Assembly (NCBI GenBank): GCA_964537285.1
Contig: CAZHZT010000001.1
Location: 71,886 to 135,885, forward strand
DNA length: 64,000 bases
DNA from: CAZHZT01 sp964537285
Lineage (GTDB): Bacteria > Bacteroidota > Bacteroidia > Chitinophagales > Saprospiraceae
Direction of reading: 5' to 3'
Shown: piece after piece, positions 25,901 through 33,112 of the stretch
Layout of the letters: each line of letters starts with the position of its first letter
Numbering within the stretch: the stretch's first letter is position 1
Notes under the pieces: generated by a model
Told to the model about the DNA's origin: nothing
Database searches by the model: none
What the model saw: only the letters and a program-made list of their open reading frames with translations
Program-made: the position numbers and the translations under genes

Positions 25901-26380
25901 CAGGTGGAAACGGATATCGAGATGCTAATTCCTGATGAATATGTTAGTAATATTCAGGAGCGCTTGAATTTATATACGGAGCTGGATAAGGTGGAGAAGG
26001 AAGAAGGTATAGAGAAGTTCAAAAACAATATCCGCGATCGATTCGGAGCGGTGCCTCCTCAGGTCGAAGAACTATTTGAAGGCTTGCGCTTGCGCTGGAT
26101 CTGCAAAGATCTTGGCTTTGAAAGAGTCATTCTAAAAAACAATAAATTGAGGGCTTATTTTGTCAGTAACCCCCAGTCTCCTTTTTATGAAACAGAGCTT
26201 TTCCAAAACATGGTGCAATATGTGGCTACCATTGGTCAGAAGTATGGCTTCTCATTCAAAAAGAGTAATAAGTATTTTATACTCGTAAAAGATAATGTGC
26301 AGAATCTACATGAGGCCAAAGAGAATCTTAAAATTATCGGAGATGCTGTTTTAGCTGAAAACCTGGAAGCAGCCAATTAA
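22988..26380 (+). CDS. mfd: transcription-repair coupling factor Mfd
   Basis: A cytoplasmic DNA translocase that pushes stalled RNA polymerase off damaged DNA and recruits UvrA. It is 1130 aa, near the usual 1150. Order: UvrB-like N-terminal domains (1-350), RNA-polymerase-interacting CarD-like domain (about 435-500, LKPGDYVSHIDHGIGRYSGLEKI), then a RecG-like SF2 motor. The motor has Walker A GDVGFGKTE (about 589), DEEQKFGV (Walker B/DEExH position), TATPIPRTLQ, and GRVGRSNKQAFCYL. The TRCF C-terminal domain follows (about 980-1100). The start codon is GTG; MENLKQLLEQYN is a plausible N-terminus. Convergent with the serpin gene. Confidence 0.97.
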   Translation: MENLKQLLEQYNNDGRVKKAVKALEKSEPARIQLSGMIGAQEAFVLTAMYRNKPQSHLIVCADKEEAAYFQNNVMNLFERKEAHFFPDSFKRPAYFEELNSSNVLQRTETINKISASKAGGELIFTYPEALFEKVVAPKVLEETRIEIKVNEIADIDTIIDILVEYGFERTDFVFEPGQFSIRGGIVDIFSYGNDYPYRIELFDEEVESIRTFDPSTQLSKKNIAKVSIVPNINTKFSQNQKVSLLQVLPENTVVWIRDFQIMLDGLQNCFEKAEEYGRKVSSLDESELAAVFRDRAFIRPGEIMEDLAKHPIIHFGSGKQAIPFDQKITFSAKPQPSFNKNFALLIDNLKENDSEKIANYLFTDNPRQIERFYAIFEDLEANVKFHPINKAIHKGFIDLDLNIACYTDHQIFERFHRYKLKSGFTKDQALNMRMLRELKPGDYVSHIDHGIGRYSGLEKIDINGHIQESVRLVYKNNDILYVSINSLHKISKFTGQEGLVPKLSKLGSDAWKNLKRKTKKKVKDIAGELIKLYAKRKATQGFAFPTDGYLQNELEASFIYEDTPDQLKATIDVKEDMTASYPMDRLICGDVGFGKTEVAVRAAFKSVVGGKQVAVLVPTTILALQHFRTFNERLGEFSVKVDYVNRFRTAKEKREIFDRLKKGEIDIVIGTHALLNKSVGFKDLGLLVVDEEQKFGVSAKEKLRNIKVNVDTLTLTATPIPRTLQFSLMSARDLTIIRTPPPNRLPIHTEIRVFNDELIKESIYYEINRGGQVYFVHNRVKTLPDITAMVRRLCPDVDVATAHGKMDPKDLEQKLMDFIERRYDVLVCTNIIETGLDIPNTNTIIINNAHQFGMSDLHQLRGRVGRSNKQAFCYLFCPPMSTLTRDARLRLKTLEEHSELGSGFNIAMRDLDIRGAGNLLGAEQSGFISEIGYETYQKILEEAVQELKENEFKDLFKKDLEKNHQYVRDVQVETDIEMLIPDEYVSNIQERLNLYTELDKVEKEEGIEKFKNNIRDRFGAVPPQVEELFEGLRLRWICKDLGFERVILKNNKLRAYFVSNPQSPFYETELFQNMVQYVATIGQKYGFSFKKSNKYFILVKDNVQNLHEAKENLKIIGDAVLAENLEAAN

Positions 26381-26385
26381 AAATT

Positions 26386-26449
26386 CGAAGAATGCATACA
26401 TTACCGGAGCCTTGCCGCGGCAAGGCTCCGGTAATGTATGCATTCTTCG
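26386..26449. terminator. 64-bp perfect palindrome between convergent genes
   Basis: The sequence is self-complementary over its full length, centred on GCCGCGGC, with 32-bp arms and no loop. It lies 6 bp after the mfd stop and 20 bp before the serpin stop, so it can end transcription from both sides. The right flank GCAACTCGGGTTAATT matches the R3 end, and AATTAAAAATTCG on the left may be a degraded partner end. Confidence 0.85.
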
Positions 26450-26468
26450 CAACTCGGGTTAATTAAAA

Positions 26469-27716
26469 TCACAAACTATCAGGATTCATTAACTTTCCTA
26501 CAAAAAGGGCGTTATTCCCCACTCTTTCCCTAATTACAAAGACAAAAGGCTTGTTACATTCAATAAGCGGAATCAGTGGTGCCGAGGTTTCTAAAATTTC
26601 CACAATGGTAGCGGCTGCAGCTTCTGTACCTTCTTCATTAACTTCTACAAAAGATTGGTGAATAACCCGGCTGATCCGTAAGGAAGCATCGGCGATATTG
26701 GAAAAATCGGCTCCTTCCGTAAATGCTTCCGGCATGCCCATTTCCGAAAGCGGATCATTTAATAGTTGCTTATAACTCATTGAAAACCTTGGGAGTTTAA
26801 GCTCTACGTTTTCAGAGGCTAATTTTTCTACCCATTCTTCAAAACGACCTTTTTCCAGTTCTTCTAAAAGGTCATCAGTGGTATAATTTTCATCAGGAAG
26901 TAAAATAGTCATGGAAAAAAGGGAATCCCCGTAAGGTAGATCTACAGCCTGGAAAAAACTGCCCTGATAGTAGGGTACGCCCACTTCCGAGTGGTGCATC
27001 ATATCTACTTCAATAGTAGAGTTGTTGGATAAATAAAAATCGGCTTTTACGGTATTTTTTTCATCAAATTGAAACAACCAGTCTCCTTTGAAGTATATGG
27101 CATTTATAAGGTACATTACCGCAGAACCGGGGATATAGTCAAGCATTTCTTTAATGAGCCCGTTGGTGTTGTTTTCAATCCATCCGTTAATAATATCTAC
27201 TGCATTTGGAAGGTTGAAATCAATTTCATTGACTTCACTTTTAAAGAAATCGGTATTGGTTTCCAGAAATTCAGGTTTTACATTGTACCCCAGGCGGTAC
27301 CAAATGGAGTTCGCTATAGAAAGATCTACTTTCGGGTCAATGTCAGGTAGGGTTTCTAACAGGTTTTTGTATTGTGAATTGGTGGTATCGAGTGGTTGAT
27401 CGTCGATTTCAAGGGTTTGCATCATTTCACTTCTTGTATTGGAAGCAGCTCCGTTAGTAGTCATAGTCAAAGCAGTAGAAATGCTGAGAGGAGAGATAAA
27501 GATGTTCTCGTCCTCCTGACCTTGATTGAGCTTGCTTAATAATTGGAAACCAAAAGAATTGTTCGGCTCACTTAGAGCACAAACTCCAGGGGCTTCCGAG
27601 CAGGTAAGCTCAATCCGTTCATTGTTTGGTGTATTTGGGTTGATGCTGTCATCTTCATTGCATGCCATAATGGATATTGCAAGGAAATGGAGGAGAAAAA
27701 AAAGTTTAGAATTCAT
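26469..27716 (-). CDS. serpin family protease inhibitor (lipoprotein)
   Basis: A suicide inhibitor of serine or cysteine proteases. At 415 aa it covers the complete serpin fold, after a lipoprotein signal (MNSKLFFLLHFLAISIMACNED). The reactive loop hinge EEGTEAAAATIVEILETS (near residues 347-364) has the small residues at P12-P9 needed for loop insertion, and alignment by spacing with alpha-1-antitrypsin gives P1-P1' as Thr-Ser. The C-terminal CNKPFVFVIRERVGNNALFVGKLMNP is diagnostic. It is expected to be surface-anchored and active as an inhibitor. It stands alone, convergent with mfd. Confidence 0.95.
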   Translation of the reverse strand: MNSKLFFLLHFLAISIMACNEDDSINPNTPNNERIELTCSEAPGVCALSEPNNSFGFQLLSKLNQGQEDENIFISPLSISTALTMTTNGAASNTRSEMMQTLEIDDQPLDTTNSQYKNLLETLPDIDPKVDLSIANSIWYRLGYNVKPEFLETNTDFFKSEVNEIDFNLPNAVDIINGWIENNTNGLIKEMLDYIPGSAVMYLINAIYFKGDWLFQFDEKNTVKADFYLSNNSTIEVDMMHHSEVGVPYYQGSFFQAVDLPYGDSLFSMTILLPDENYTTDDLLEELEKGRFEEWVEKLASENVELKLPRFSMSYKQLLNDPLSEMGMPEAFTEGADFSNIADASLRISRVIHQSFVEVNEEGTEAAAATIVEILETSAPLIPLIECNKPFVFVIRERVGNNALFVGKLMNPDSL

Positions 27717-27726
27717 GGTCTTGAAT

Positions 27727-27843
27727 TTAATTTATGCAAGTTGTGATGATAAGAGAGAATTCGTAGCCCTTTTGAGGCAAAACCTAAGATTTCTTCTGAA
27801 AAATCTCCTTATTCTCTCATATCATCACAACCTGGGTTAATTT
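27727..27843. repeat. R3 palindromic element, copy 3
   Basis: From TTAATTTATGCAAGTTGTGATGA to TCATCACAACCTGGGTTAATTT, with an inward stem GATAAGAGAGAAT / ATTCTCTCATATC. The inner sequence (AGATTTCTTCTGAAAAATCT) is not shared with other R3 copies. It lies just upstream of the serpin start. Confidence 0.75.
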
Positions 27844-28111
27844 GATAATTGGTTTGTGAACTTGATAGCTTTTGTTGAAAAATGCTCCGTCAATCATATA
27901 GACGTTCCGGAAAGATGGAAAGGTTGGGAAGAAAATACAATTAATGAGGAACGGAAAACGGTTGTCGGTTGGAAAGAACGGTATTGTTTTGGAAATTAAC
28001 GGTAATGCACTCATAAAGAGGCCGTTCTAAATATAATAAAGGTTAAATAATTCCTTTAGAAGCACCTAGAATAACATGAGTTTTTTTATATTTTTGTCCT
28101 GGAAGTCTTTT
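27844..28111. other. spacer without a supported gene
   Basis: A minus-strand frame of about 60 codons runs through here (27817-28014) with no recognisable domain; it could be a decayed gene fragment. The GGAACGGAAAACGG / GGAAAGAACGG wording resembles the GTTAACG-type simple repeats elsewhere. Confidence 0.35.
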
Positions 28112-28270
28112 AGACTTGTTCTGTAGCTGCTGATGGAGCGTAATTGACCAAATTTTATTTTAGACAAGGCGAAAAACGCAGGCATAGCCTTAGTTACGTC
28201 GAGTATTTTCAACGCGGTATAAAATAAAATCTGGCAATTTAAGCCCATTTAGCAGCTACAGAACAAGTCT
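28112..28270. mobile_element. R4 palindromic element, full copy
   Basis: The ends AGACTTGTTCTGTAGCTGCT and AGCAGCTACAGAACAAGTCT are perfect 20-bp inverted repeats. The interior carries further pairing (CAAATTTTATTTTA...TAAAATAAAATCTGG) and an AGACAAGGCGAAAAACGC segment similar to one at about 41740. Remnants of the ends occur at 7644, 11595 and 62610. Confidence 0.8.
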
Positions 28271-28385
28271 TTTAATCGTAGTTCATTATCTCGCATAAAA
28301 CCTTCTTATTTAGAGGGATGCTGCCATGTGCCATGAATTACCTTTAAAAACTACTTCTTATGAATATTTCTAAAACCGATTTCTT

Positions 28386-28889
28386 ATGGTAAAAAAATAC
28401 ACCTTAATTTTTGCTATGGGTTTCCTATTCTGCTTTTCGATCTCTGCACAGAATATGAAAATTAGCCCGTCCGTAATTGCTTCTAATGGCGCTACGGCTA
28501 CTGCCGGAAACACCCACCTCAGCTGGACAATCGGCGAACTAAGCGTTAGTTGTATCGATAACGGAGATACTTATTTAAGCCAGGGATTTCAGCAACCTTT
28601 TGAAGCAGATATCTCTGTCAGCATTTTGGAATCCAACCTTCCGGAGGGATTTGAATTATCTGTCTTTCCAAATCCAACCCTTGGTGAAGTAAATCTGATC
28701 TTCGAAAACCCATTCTTACATACCATTTATGTTTTTGATGTGAAAAGTAATCTTTTAAAAGAGCTTAATTCTTCTGCATTAAAAGATGAAATAGATCTAA
28801 GCACCTTTCCGGAAGGAAAATATCTTATTCATGTAAAAGACGATTCCAATAATCGAATGACAACAGTCAAAGTGTTGATCCAAAAATAA
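28386..28889 (+). CDS. small secreted protein with T9SS C-terminal sorting domain
   Basis: A 167-aa protein with a signal peptide (MVKKYTLIFAMGFLFCFSISAQ). The middle has a motif common in Bacteroidota cargo (SPSVIASNGATATAGNTHLSWTIGELS...YLSQGFQQPF). A C-terminal type A sorting domain (about 95-167) has the usual signs: VFPNPTLGEVNL, FDVKSNLL, LSTFPEGKYLIHVKD and a final basic VLIQK. It should be exported by the type IX system and attached to the surface. No enzymatic domain. The next gene begins 19 bp later, so the two form an operon. Confidence 0.85.
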   Translation: MVKKYTLIFAMGFLFCFSISAQNMKISPSVIASNGATATAGNTHLSWTIGELSVSCIDNGDTYLSQGFQQPFEADISVSILESNLPEGFELSVFPNPTLGEVNLIFENPFLHTIYVFDVKSNLLKELNSSALKDEIDLSTFPEGKYLIHVKDDSNNRMTTVKVLIQK

Positions 28890-28908
28890 AAAGTATAAAT
28901 CTATCATT

Positions 28909-30114
28909 ATGAGAATCCTAATATCTTTGGTTCTTGGTTTGTTCCCAATCCTGCTTGCAGCGCAAGCACCTAAAAACTTAAAATATCAAGCTGTATTAAG
29001 GAATGATCAGCTTGAAATACGTTCCAACGAACAGGCAGCTGTTCAGGTGGAAATCTTTGATGGAGTACCCGGTAGTGGAGGGGAAAAAGTATTTTGTGAA
29101 ACACACAATGTAACAACAAATGCCATTGGCTTATTTACTTTTGACATAGGTACGAGTAGTGAGCCTTGTTGGCCGGATCCTTTCAATGAAATTGACTGGG
29201 GAAATGGTGATTTTTATTTGCTCATTAAAGTTGATAACCAACAAATTGGTGATCCGGAGCCTTTTTCTTCCGTTCCTTATGCTTTATATGGAGAAGATGC
29301 TGATGCTGATCCTCAGAATGAAATCCAACAGATAACATTGGACGGTGGCATTCTCAGCCTCTCAAAAGGCGGAGGTACAGTCGATCTGAGCGACCCCGAT
29401 GCTGATCCGGAAAACGAGATTCAGCAAATATCCATTAATGCGAATAACGTCATTTCTCTTTCTAAAAATGGAGGAAGCGTACTCCTTCCTGAAGATAAAA
29501 CCGAAGATGCCGACGCTGATCCAAATAATGAATTACAGGAAATCTCTATAAACGGAACAGAGATCTCCTTATCCCAGAACGGCGGAGCCATCCAGCTACC
29601 ACCCGATGAAGTGGATGATGCGGATGCTGATCCTGAAAATGAGTTTCAACAGCTTTCCATTGACGGGGATGAGATTACCCTTACTCCTAATGGTGGCCAG
29701 GTGTTCCTTCCCAGCCGCTTTAGAGCCGGTTTTTTAGAAATGTCTAGTTCCAGTGCTTCATTGATTATTAATCATGGGTTAGGGGTGAAGCCAAAAACAT
29801 TGAAAATTAAAATACTGGCCGTGGGGGGCACCTACTGGTCCTTCGGGGAATGGTATGATATTGATAATGACGGTGTCGGCGTGTCTTCATTTACACATTA
29901 TCAACATGATGCAGCGACGCCTGAAAATGGAAAAACGTCAGCCATCATTGCTAATAATACCAAAATCGTTGGATTTTTTAAGTCGGTGAATCCCAATATT
30001 ACTACTGAATTCAACGTTACTGTAAATGATACCAACGTGGTTCTGAACCGGGTTGGTACCTTACCTCCAGGAAACTTCTCCAAGATCTTCGTATCTTGGT
30101 ATGCAAGTTATTAA
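28909..30114 (+). CDS. secreted repeat protein with four DADADPxNEIQ repeats
   Basis: A 401-aa protein with a signal peptide (MRILISLVLGLFPILLAAQ). Residues 20-125 match a Bacteroidota N-terminal domain (PKNLKYQAVLRN...GLFTFDIGT...PFSSVPYALYGEDAD). Residues 125-275 hold four repeats of about 38-40 residues, each starting with an acidic DADP-N-E block and ending in sLsxnGGxvxLP, probably a beta-helical or triple-helical stalk. The last 130 residues form a head domain of unknown function. The design recalls phage tail-fibre-like or adhesin proteins. It has no clear T9SS domain of its own; its operon partner does. Confidence 0.75.
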   Translation: MRILISLVLGLFPILLAAQAPKNLKYQAVLRNDQLEIRSNEQAAVQVEIFDGVPGSGGEKVFCETHNVTTNAIGLFTFDIGTSSEPCWPDPFNEIDWGNGDFYLLIKVDNQQIGDPEPFSSVPYALYGEDADADPQNEIQQITLDGGILSLSKGGGTVDLSDPDADPENEIQQISINANNVISLSKNGGSVLLPEDKTEDADADPNNELQEISINGTEISLSQNGGAIQLPPDEVDDADADPENEFQQLSIDGDEITLTPNGGQVFLPSRFRAGFLEMSSSSASLIINHGLGVKPKTLKIKILAVGGTYWSFGEWYDIDNDGVGVSSFTHYQHDAATPENGKTSAIIANNTKIVGFFKSVNPNITTEFNVTVNDTNVVLNRVGTLPPGNFSKIFVSWYASY

Positions 30115-30120
30115 TGATAG

Positions 30121-30190
30121 AAAGAAACGAATTCAAATGGTAAGAGAAGCGCGCTAGCGCGCTTCTCTTACCATTTGAATTCGTTTCTTT
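30121..30190. terminator. 70-bp perfect palindrome
   Basis: Fully self-complementary with 35-bp arms, centred on GCGCGCTAGCGCGC. It begins 7 bp after the stop at 30114 and ends 35 bp before the sigma factor start. A partial third copy of the arm, TTTTTACCATTTGAA, follows at about 30196. Confidence 0.85.
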
Positions 30191-30224
30191 AAGAATTTTT
30201 ACCATTTGAAAACAAATATTAAAC

Positions 30225-30785
30225 ATGCAAAAAAACGCGACTCCCGTCTTTTTGCTGCAACATCATGATGAAGCTTTGTTACTGGCTTATCAGAAAACCG
30301 GTACTCCGGAGTTGGCAGCAGAACTCTTTCAACGCTATTTCCCTTTCGTATTCAACCAATGTTTTAAGTTTCTGAGAAATCGAGCAGATGCCGAGGACGC
30401 TTGTATGCAGGTTTTCGAAAAAGTGCTTCGATGCAAACCCAAAGACAGGGTTCTGTCTTTTTGCAGTTGGCTTGCAGTGATCACCAGAAATGAATGCCTT
30501 TCCGTATTGCGGAAGCGTCAAAAACGCTTGAAAGACCGAGAACAGTATGGGGAGGATATAGAATGCTTCCAACCCCTGCAAGAATTACAAGAAATAGAAC
30601 TTAGGGAATTGAATTTGCTGCAAGCAGTCCTTTCGTTAAAAAAAGAACAGAGGATGTGTATCGAGCTTTTTTATTTTGCGGGCAAAAGGTATCAGGAAAT
30701 TACTGAGATTTGTGGTTTTAGCCTGAAGGAAGTGAAAAGTTATTTGCAAAATGGGCGTAGAAACCTAAGGAGGATGTTGAAATAA
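30225..30785 (+). CDS. RNA polymerase sigma factor, ECF / sigma-70 family
   Basis: A 186-aa sigma factor. Region 2 (about 12-90) has LLAYQKTGTPELAAELFQRY and FKFLRNRADAEDACMQVFEKVL, the latter for core binding and -10 melting. Region 4 (about 125-186) is a helix-turn-helix, KKEQRMCIELFYFAGKRYQEITEICGFSLKEVKSYLQNGRRNLRRML. No sigma 1.1 or region 3. There is no adjacent anti-sigma gene, which is unusual for the ECF class. A hairpin and T tract follow directly. Confidence 0.9.
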   Translation: MQKNATPVFLLQHHDEALLLAYQKTGTPELAAELFQRYFPFVFNQCFKFLRNRADAEDACMQVFEKVLRCKPKDRVLSFCSWLAVITRNECLSVLRKRQKRLKDREQYGEDIECFQPLQELQEIELRELNLLQAVLSLKKEQRMCIELFYFAGKRYQEITEICGFSLKEVKSYLQNGRRNLRRMLK

Positions 30786-30815
30786 AAAAGGATCGGCGAA
30801 AGCCGATCCTTTTTT
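30784..30815 (+). terminator. intrinsic terminator of the sigma factor gene
   Basis: GGATCGGC - GAAA - GCCGATCC with a following T run; the A run before the stem lets it work in the reverse direction for htpG as well. Confidence 0.9.
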
Positions 30816-30837
30816 ATATTCTTTTCTTTCAGAAGAT

Positions 30838-32706
30838 TTACTTATCTAACATCTCCATACTTTTTTGCACAAACTCGGTTAATTTTGAACCAGTAAGCAT
30901 GTTGTGATTCAATAACGCCAGGTTGTACAAGTATTTGGCCATTTCTTTCTTTTTATCTTCTTCTTCAATGCTTAGGAGCTTTGTAGCAATTAACGGATGG
31001 TTGGTGTTAACGACTACATTATAGCTGTCAGGGAAATTTGCGCCCTGCATACCTTGCATCATTTGCATCTCCTTCATTCTGCGCATAAATTCATTCCGTG
31101 TGATAGTTAAGGGTTGATCCTGAGGAGACAAAGGCTTCAACTCTATATTGGCTCCTGCATCTGTAATTTCGCCTTGGAAGAGCGTTTTTACCGTTTCTTG
31201 TTCATTTTCGCTAAGTACAGATTCCTTTTCTTCATCTTTTTGAACCAGATTGTCTACTGTATCTGAATCTACCCTTACAAAGGTTACGTTACCTAGTTTG
31301 TACTCCAGGTGTTGCATGAAGTGGTTGTCAATGATATTATCGAACGCAAGGACTTTGTAGCCTCTGGCTTTGGCGCTTTCTATTAAACTGTGATGCCCTT
31401 CCGGATCATTGGTGTATAATAATACAATTTTATCGTGCTTGTCTGTTTGAAGTTCTTTTACGGCTTCGCGATAATCTTCTACGGTGAAATACTCGTCATC
31501 AACGGTTTTTACCAAAGAAAACTTTAGTCCTTTTTCATAGAATTTTTCGTCGGAGATCATTCCGTATTTCACGAAAACACCCAGGTCAGGCCACTTGGCT
31601 TCAAAGTCTTCCCGTTTGTTTTTGAATAGTTCTTCAAGCTTGTCGGCTACTTTTTTAGTGATATAGCCGGTGATTTTCTTCACGTTGCGATCACTTTGTA
31701 AGTAGCTTCGAGATACGTTAAGCGGGATATCAGGAGAGTCAATCACTCCGTGTAAAAGAGTGAGGAACTCAGGCACAATTTGGGAAACATCGTCCGTAAC
31801 GTATACCTGATTAGAGTAGAGCTGGATTTTATTTTTCTGAACTTCCAGGGAATTTCCGATTTTGGGAAAATACAATACGCCTGTCAAGTTAAACGGATAA
31901 TCAATGTTTAGATGGATCCAAAACATTGGAGGAGCGCTGAATGGATACAGCTCTTGATAAAAGCTGGTGTAGTCCTCGTCTTGCAGGTCAGTTGGCGTCT
32001 TTTTCCAAAGTGGCTTAGGGTTGTTGATGATATTCGGAACTTCTGTTTTAACTTCCTCCTTATCATCCCCTTCACCTTCGTAAGTAGTTTCTGTTTTGGT
32101 ACCAAATTGAATAGGTACAGGAAGGAACTTACAATATTTATCCAATAGGCTCTGGATGCGATTTTTTTCCAGGAACTCTTTATCTTCATCATTGATGAAA
32201 AGAACTACATCTGTTCCTCTAAAGTCTTTGTCATAACTGTCTAAGGTGTATTCAGGATTGCCTTCACAAGACCAAACTACGGCCTCTGCACCTTCTTTGT
32301 AGGAAAGCGTTCTCACTTCTACTCTGTTAGCCACCATGAAAGAAGAGTAGAATCCCAGACCGAAGTTACCGATTATGCTACTTTCGGCTTTATATTTTTC
32401 TAAAAACTCCTGCGCACTGGAGAAAGCTACTTGGTTGAGGTATTTTTCTACTTCCTCACCGGTCATACCAATACCTTTATCTCGGATGGTAAGCGTTTTT
32501 TCTTCTTCATTAAGAATAATCTCTATACCTGTATCGCCTATTTCTCCTTGGAATTCCCCTTTTGAGGCGAGGGTTTGAAGTTTAGAGGTGGCATCTACAG
32601 CGTTTGAAACCAGTTCGCGTAAAAATATTTCGTGATCGGAATAAAGAAATTTTTTAATTATAGGAAAAATGTTCTCAGTTTGTACGGATATTGTTCCCTT
32701 TTGCAT
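30838..32706 (-). CDS. htpG: molecular chaperone HtpG (Hsp90)
   Basis: A cytosolic ATP-dependent chaperone dimer. I start it at MQKGTISVQTENIF (32706), which matches the family N-terminus and gives 622 aa; the frame stays open 60 bp further up. The N-terminal ATPase domain has FLRELVSNAVDATSKL (about 28-43, ATP-binding Asn), LTIRDKGIGMTGEEV (about 77-91, Asp of the DxGxG motif) and IGNFGLGFYSSFMV (about 118-131). The middle domain carries the catalytic Arg region PLNVSRSYLQSD, and the C-terminal dimerisation domain follows. Likely monocistronic. Confidence 0.97.
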   Translation of the reverse strand: MQKGTISVQTENIFPIIKKFLYSDHEIFLRELVSNAVDATSKLQTLASKGEFQGEIGDTGIEIILNEEEKTLTIRDKGIGMTGEEVEKYLNQVAFSSAQEFLEKYKAESSIIGNFGLGFYSSFMVANRVEVRTLSYKEGAEAVVWSCEGNPEYTLDSYDKDFRGTDVVLFINDEDKEFLEKNRIQSLLDKYCKFLPVPIQFGTKTETTYEGEGDDKEEVKTEVPNIINNPKPLWKKTPTDLQDEDYTSFYQELYPFSAPPMFWIHLNIDYPFNLTGVLYFPKIGNSLEVQKNKIQLYSNQVYVTDDVSQIVPEFLTLLHGVIDSPDIPLNVSRSYLQSDRNVKKITGYITKKVADKLEELFKNKREDFEAKWPDLGVFVKYGMISDEKFYEKGLKFSLVKTVDDEYFTVEDYREAVKELQTDKHDKIVLLYTNDPEGHHSLIESAKARGYKVLAFDNIIDNHFMQHLEYKLGNVTFVRVDSDTVDNLVQKDEEKESVLSENEQETVKTLFQGEITDAGANIELKPLSPQDQPLTITRNEFMRRMKEMQMMQGMQGANFPDSYNVVVNTNHPLIATKLLSIEEEDKKKEMAKYLYNLALLNHNMLTGSKLTEFVQKSMEMLDK

Positions 32707-33112
32707 AGTACTTAATTTATTAAGTTGATGGTTTTCAATAAAATAAAGGATACCAAATGAAGTCAAACCCTATGCCGGAATAGAAAATGTGCCATTTTGG
32801 CTGAAAAATATAAGTTTTTGTCACACACCTTATGGCTAAAGGCGAAAAAAATGGCATTGTTGTTGCTACATATATGTTAAATGGGTAAATAACATCACAC
32901 ACAGTTCACCAAAAACCGAATTTGAGCACCGGAGGTATTAGGTCTACCGGGGGGATATGGCCTGCCTCCATGCTCCTTTTTTAATTTCATAAATACCCAA
33001 AGCAAAGCGGGGGCTGGTTTTTATAAAAACCAGCCCCCGCTTTGCTTTGGGTATTTATGAAATCCAGTTAAGGGAAAAGGGTAAACGGAAAGGTTTTGCT
33101 TTTTTCCTGGCC
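32707..33112. other. htpG upstream region with 80-bp palindrome
   Basis: The proximal part should hold the htpG promoter; no box is unambiguous. At 32920-32960 is a G/C-rich ACCGGAGG...CCTGCCTCC inverted pair, followed by the 80-bp palindrome listed separately. Confidence 0.5.
32984..33063. terminator. 80-bp perfect palindrome (40-bp arms)
   Basis: Self-complementary over 80 bp, centred on TTTTTATAAAAA, with a GC-rich segment (GCGGGGGCTGG) in each arm. It lies 50 bp after the M28 peptidase stop. One of the longest perfect palindromes in the window. Confidence 0.85.

Noticed and set aside
28112..28270. R4 as a small-RNA gene
   Set aside because: Perfect terminal inverted repeats and scattered end remnants fit a mobile element better; no promoter or terminator pair marks an RNA gene.
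30225..30785. Sigma factor with a neighbouring anti-sigma gene as a signalling pair
   Set aside because: The next gene is htpG on the other strand and the previous gene is a secreted repeat protein; no anti-sigma candidate is adjacent.
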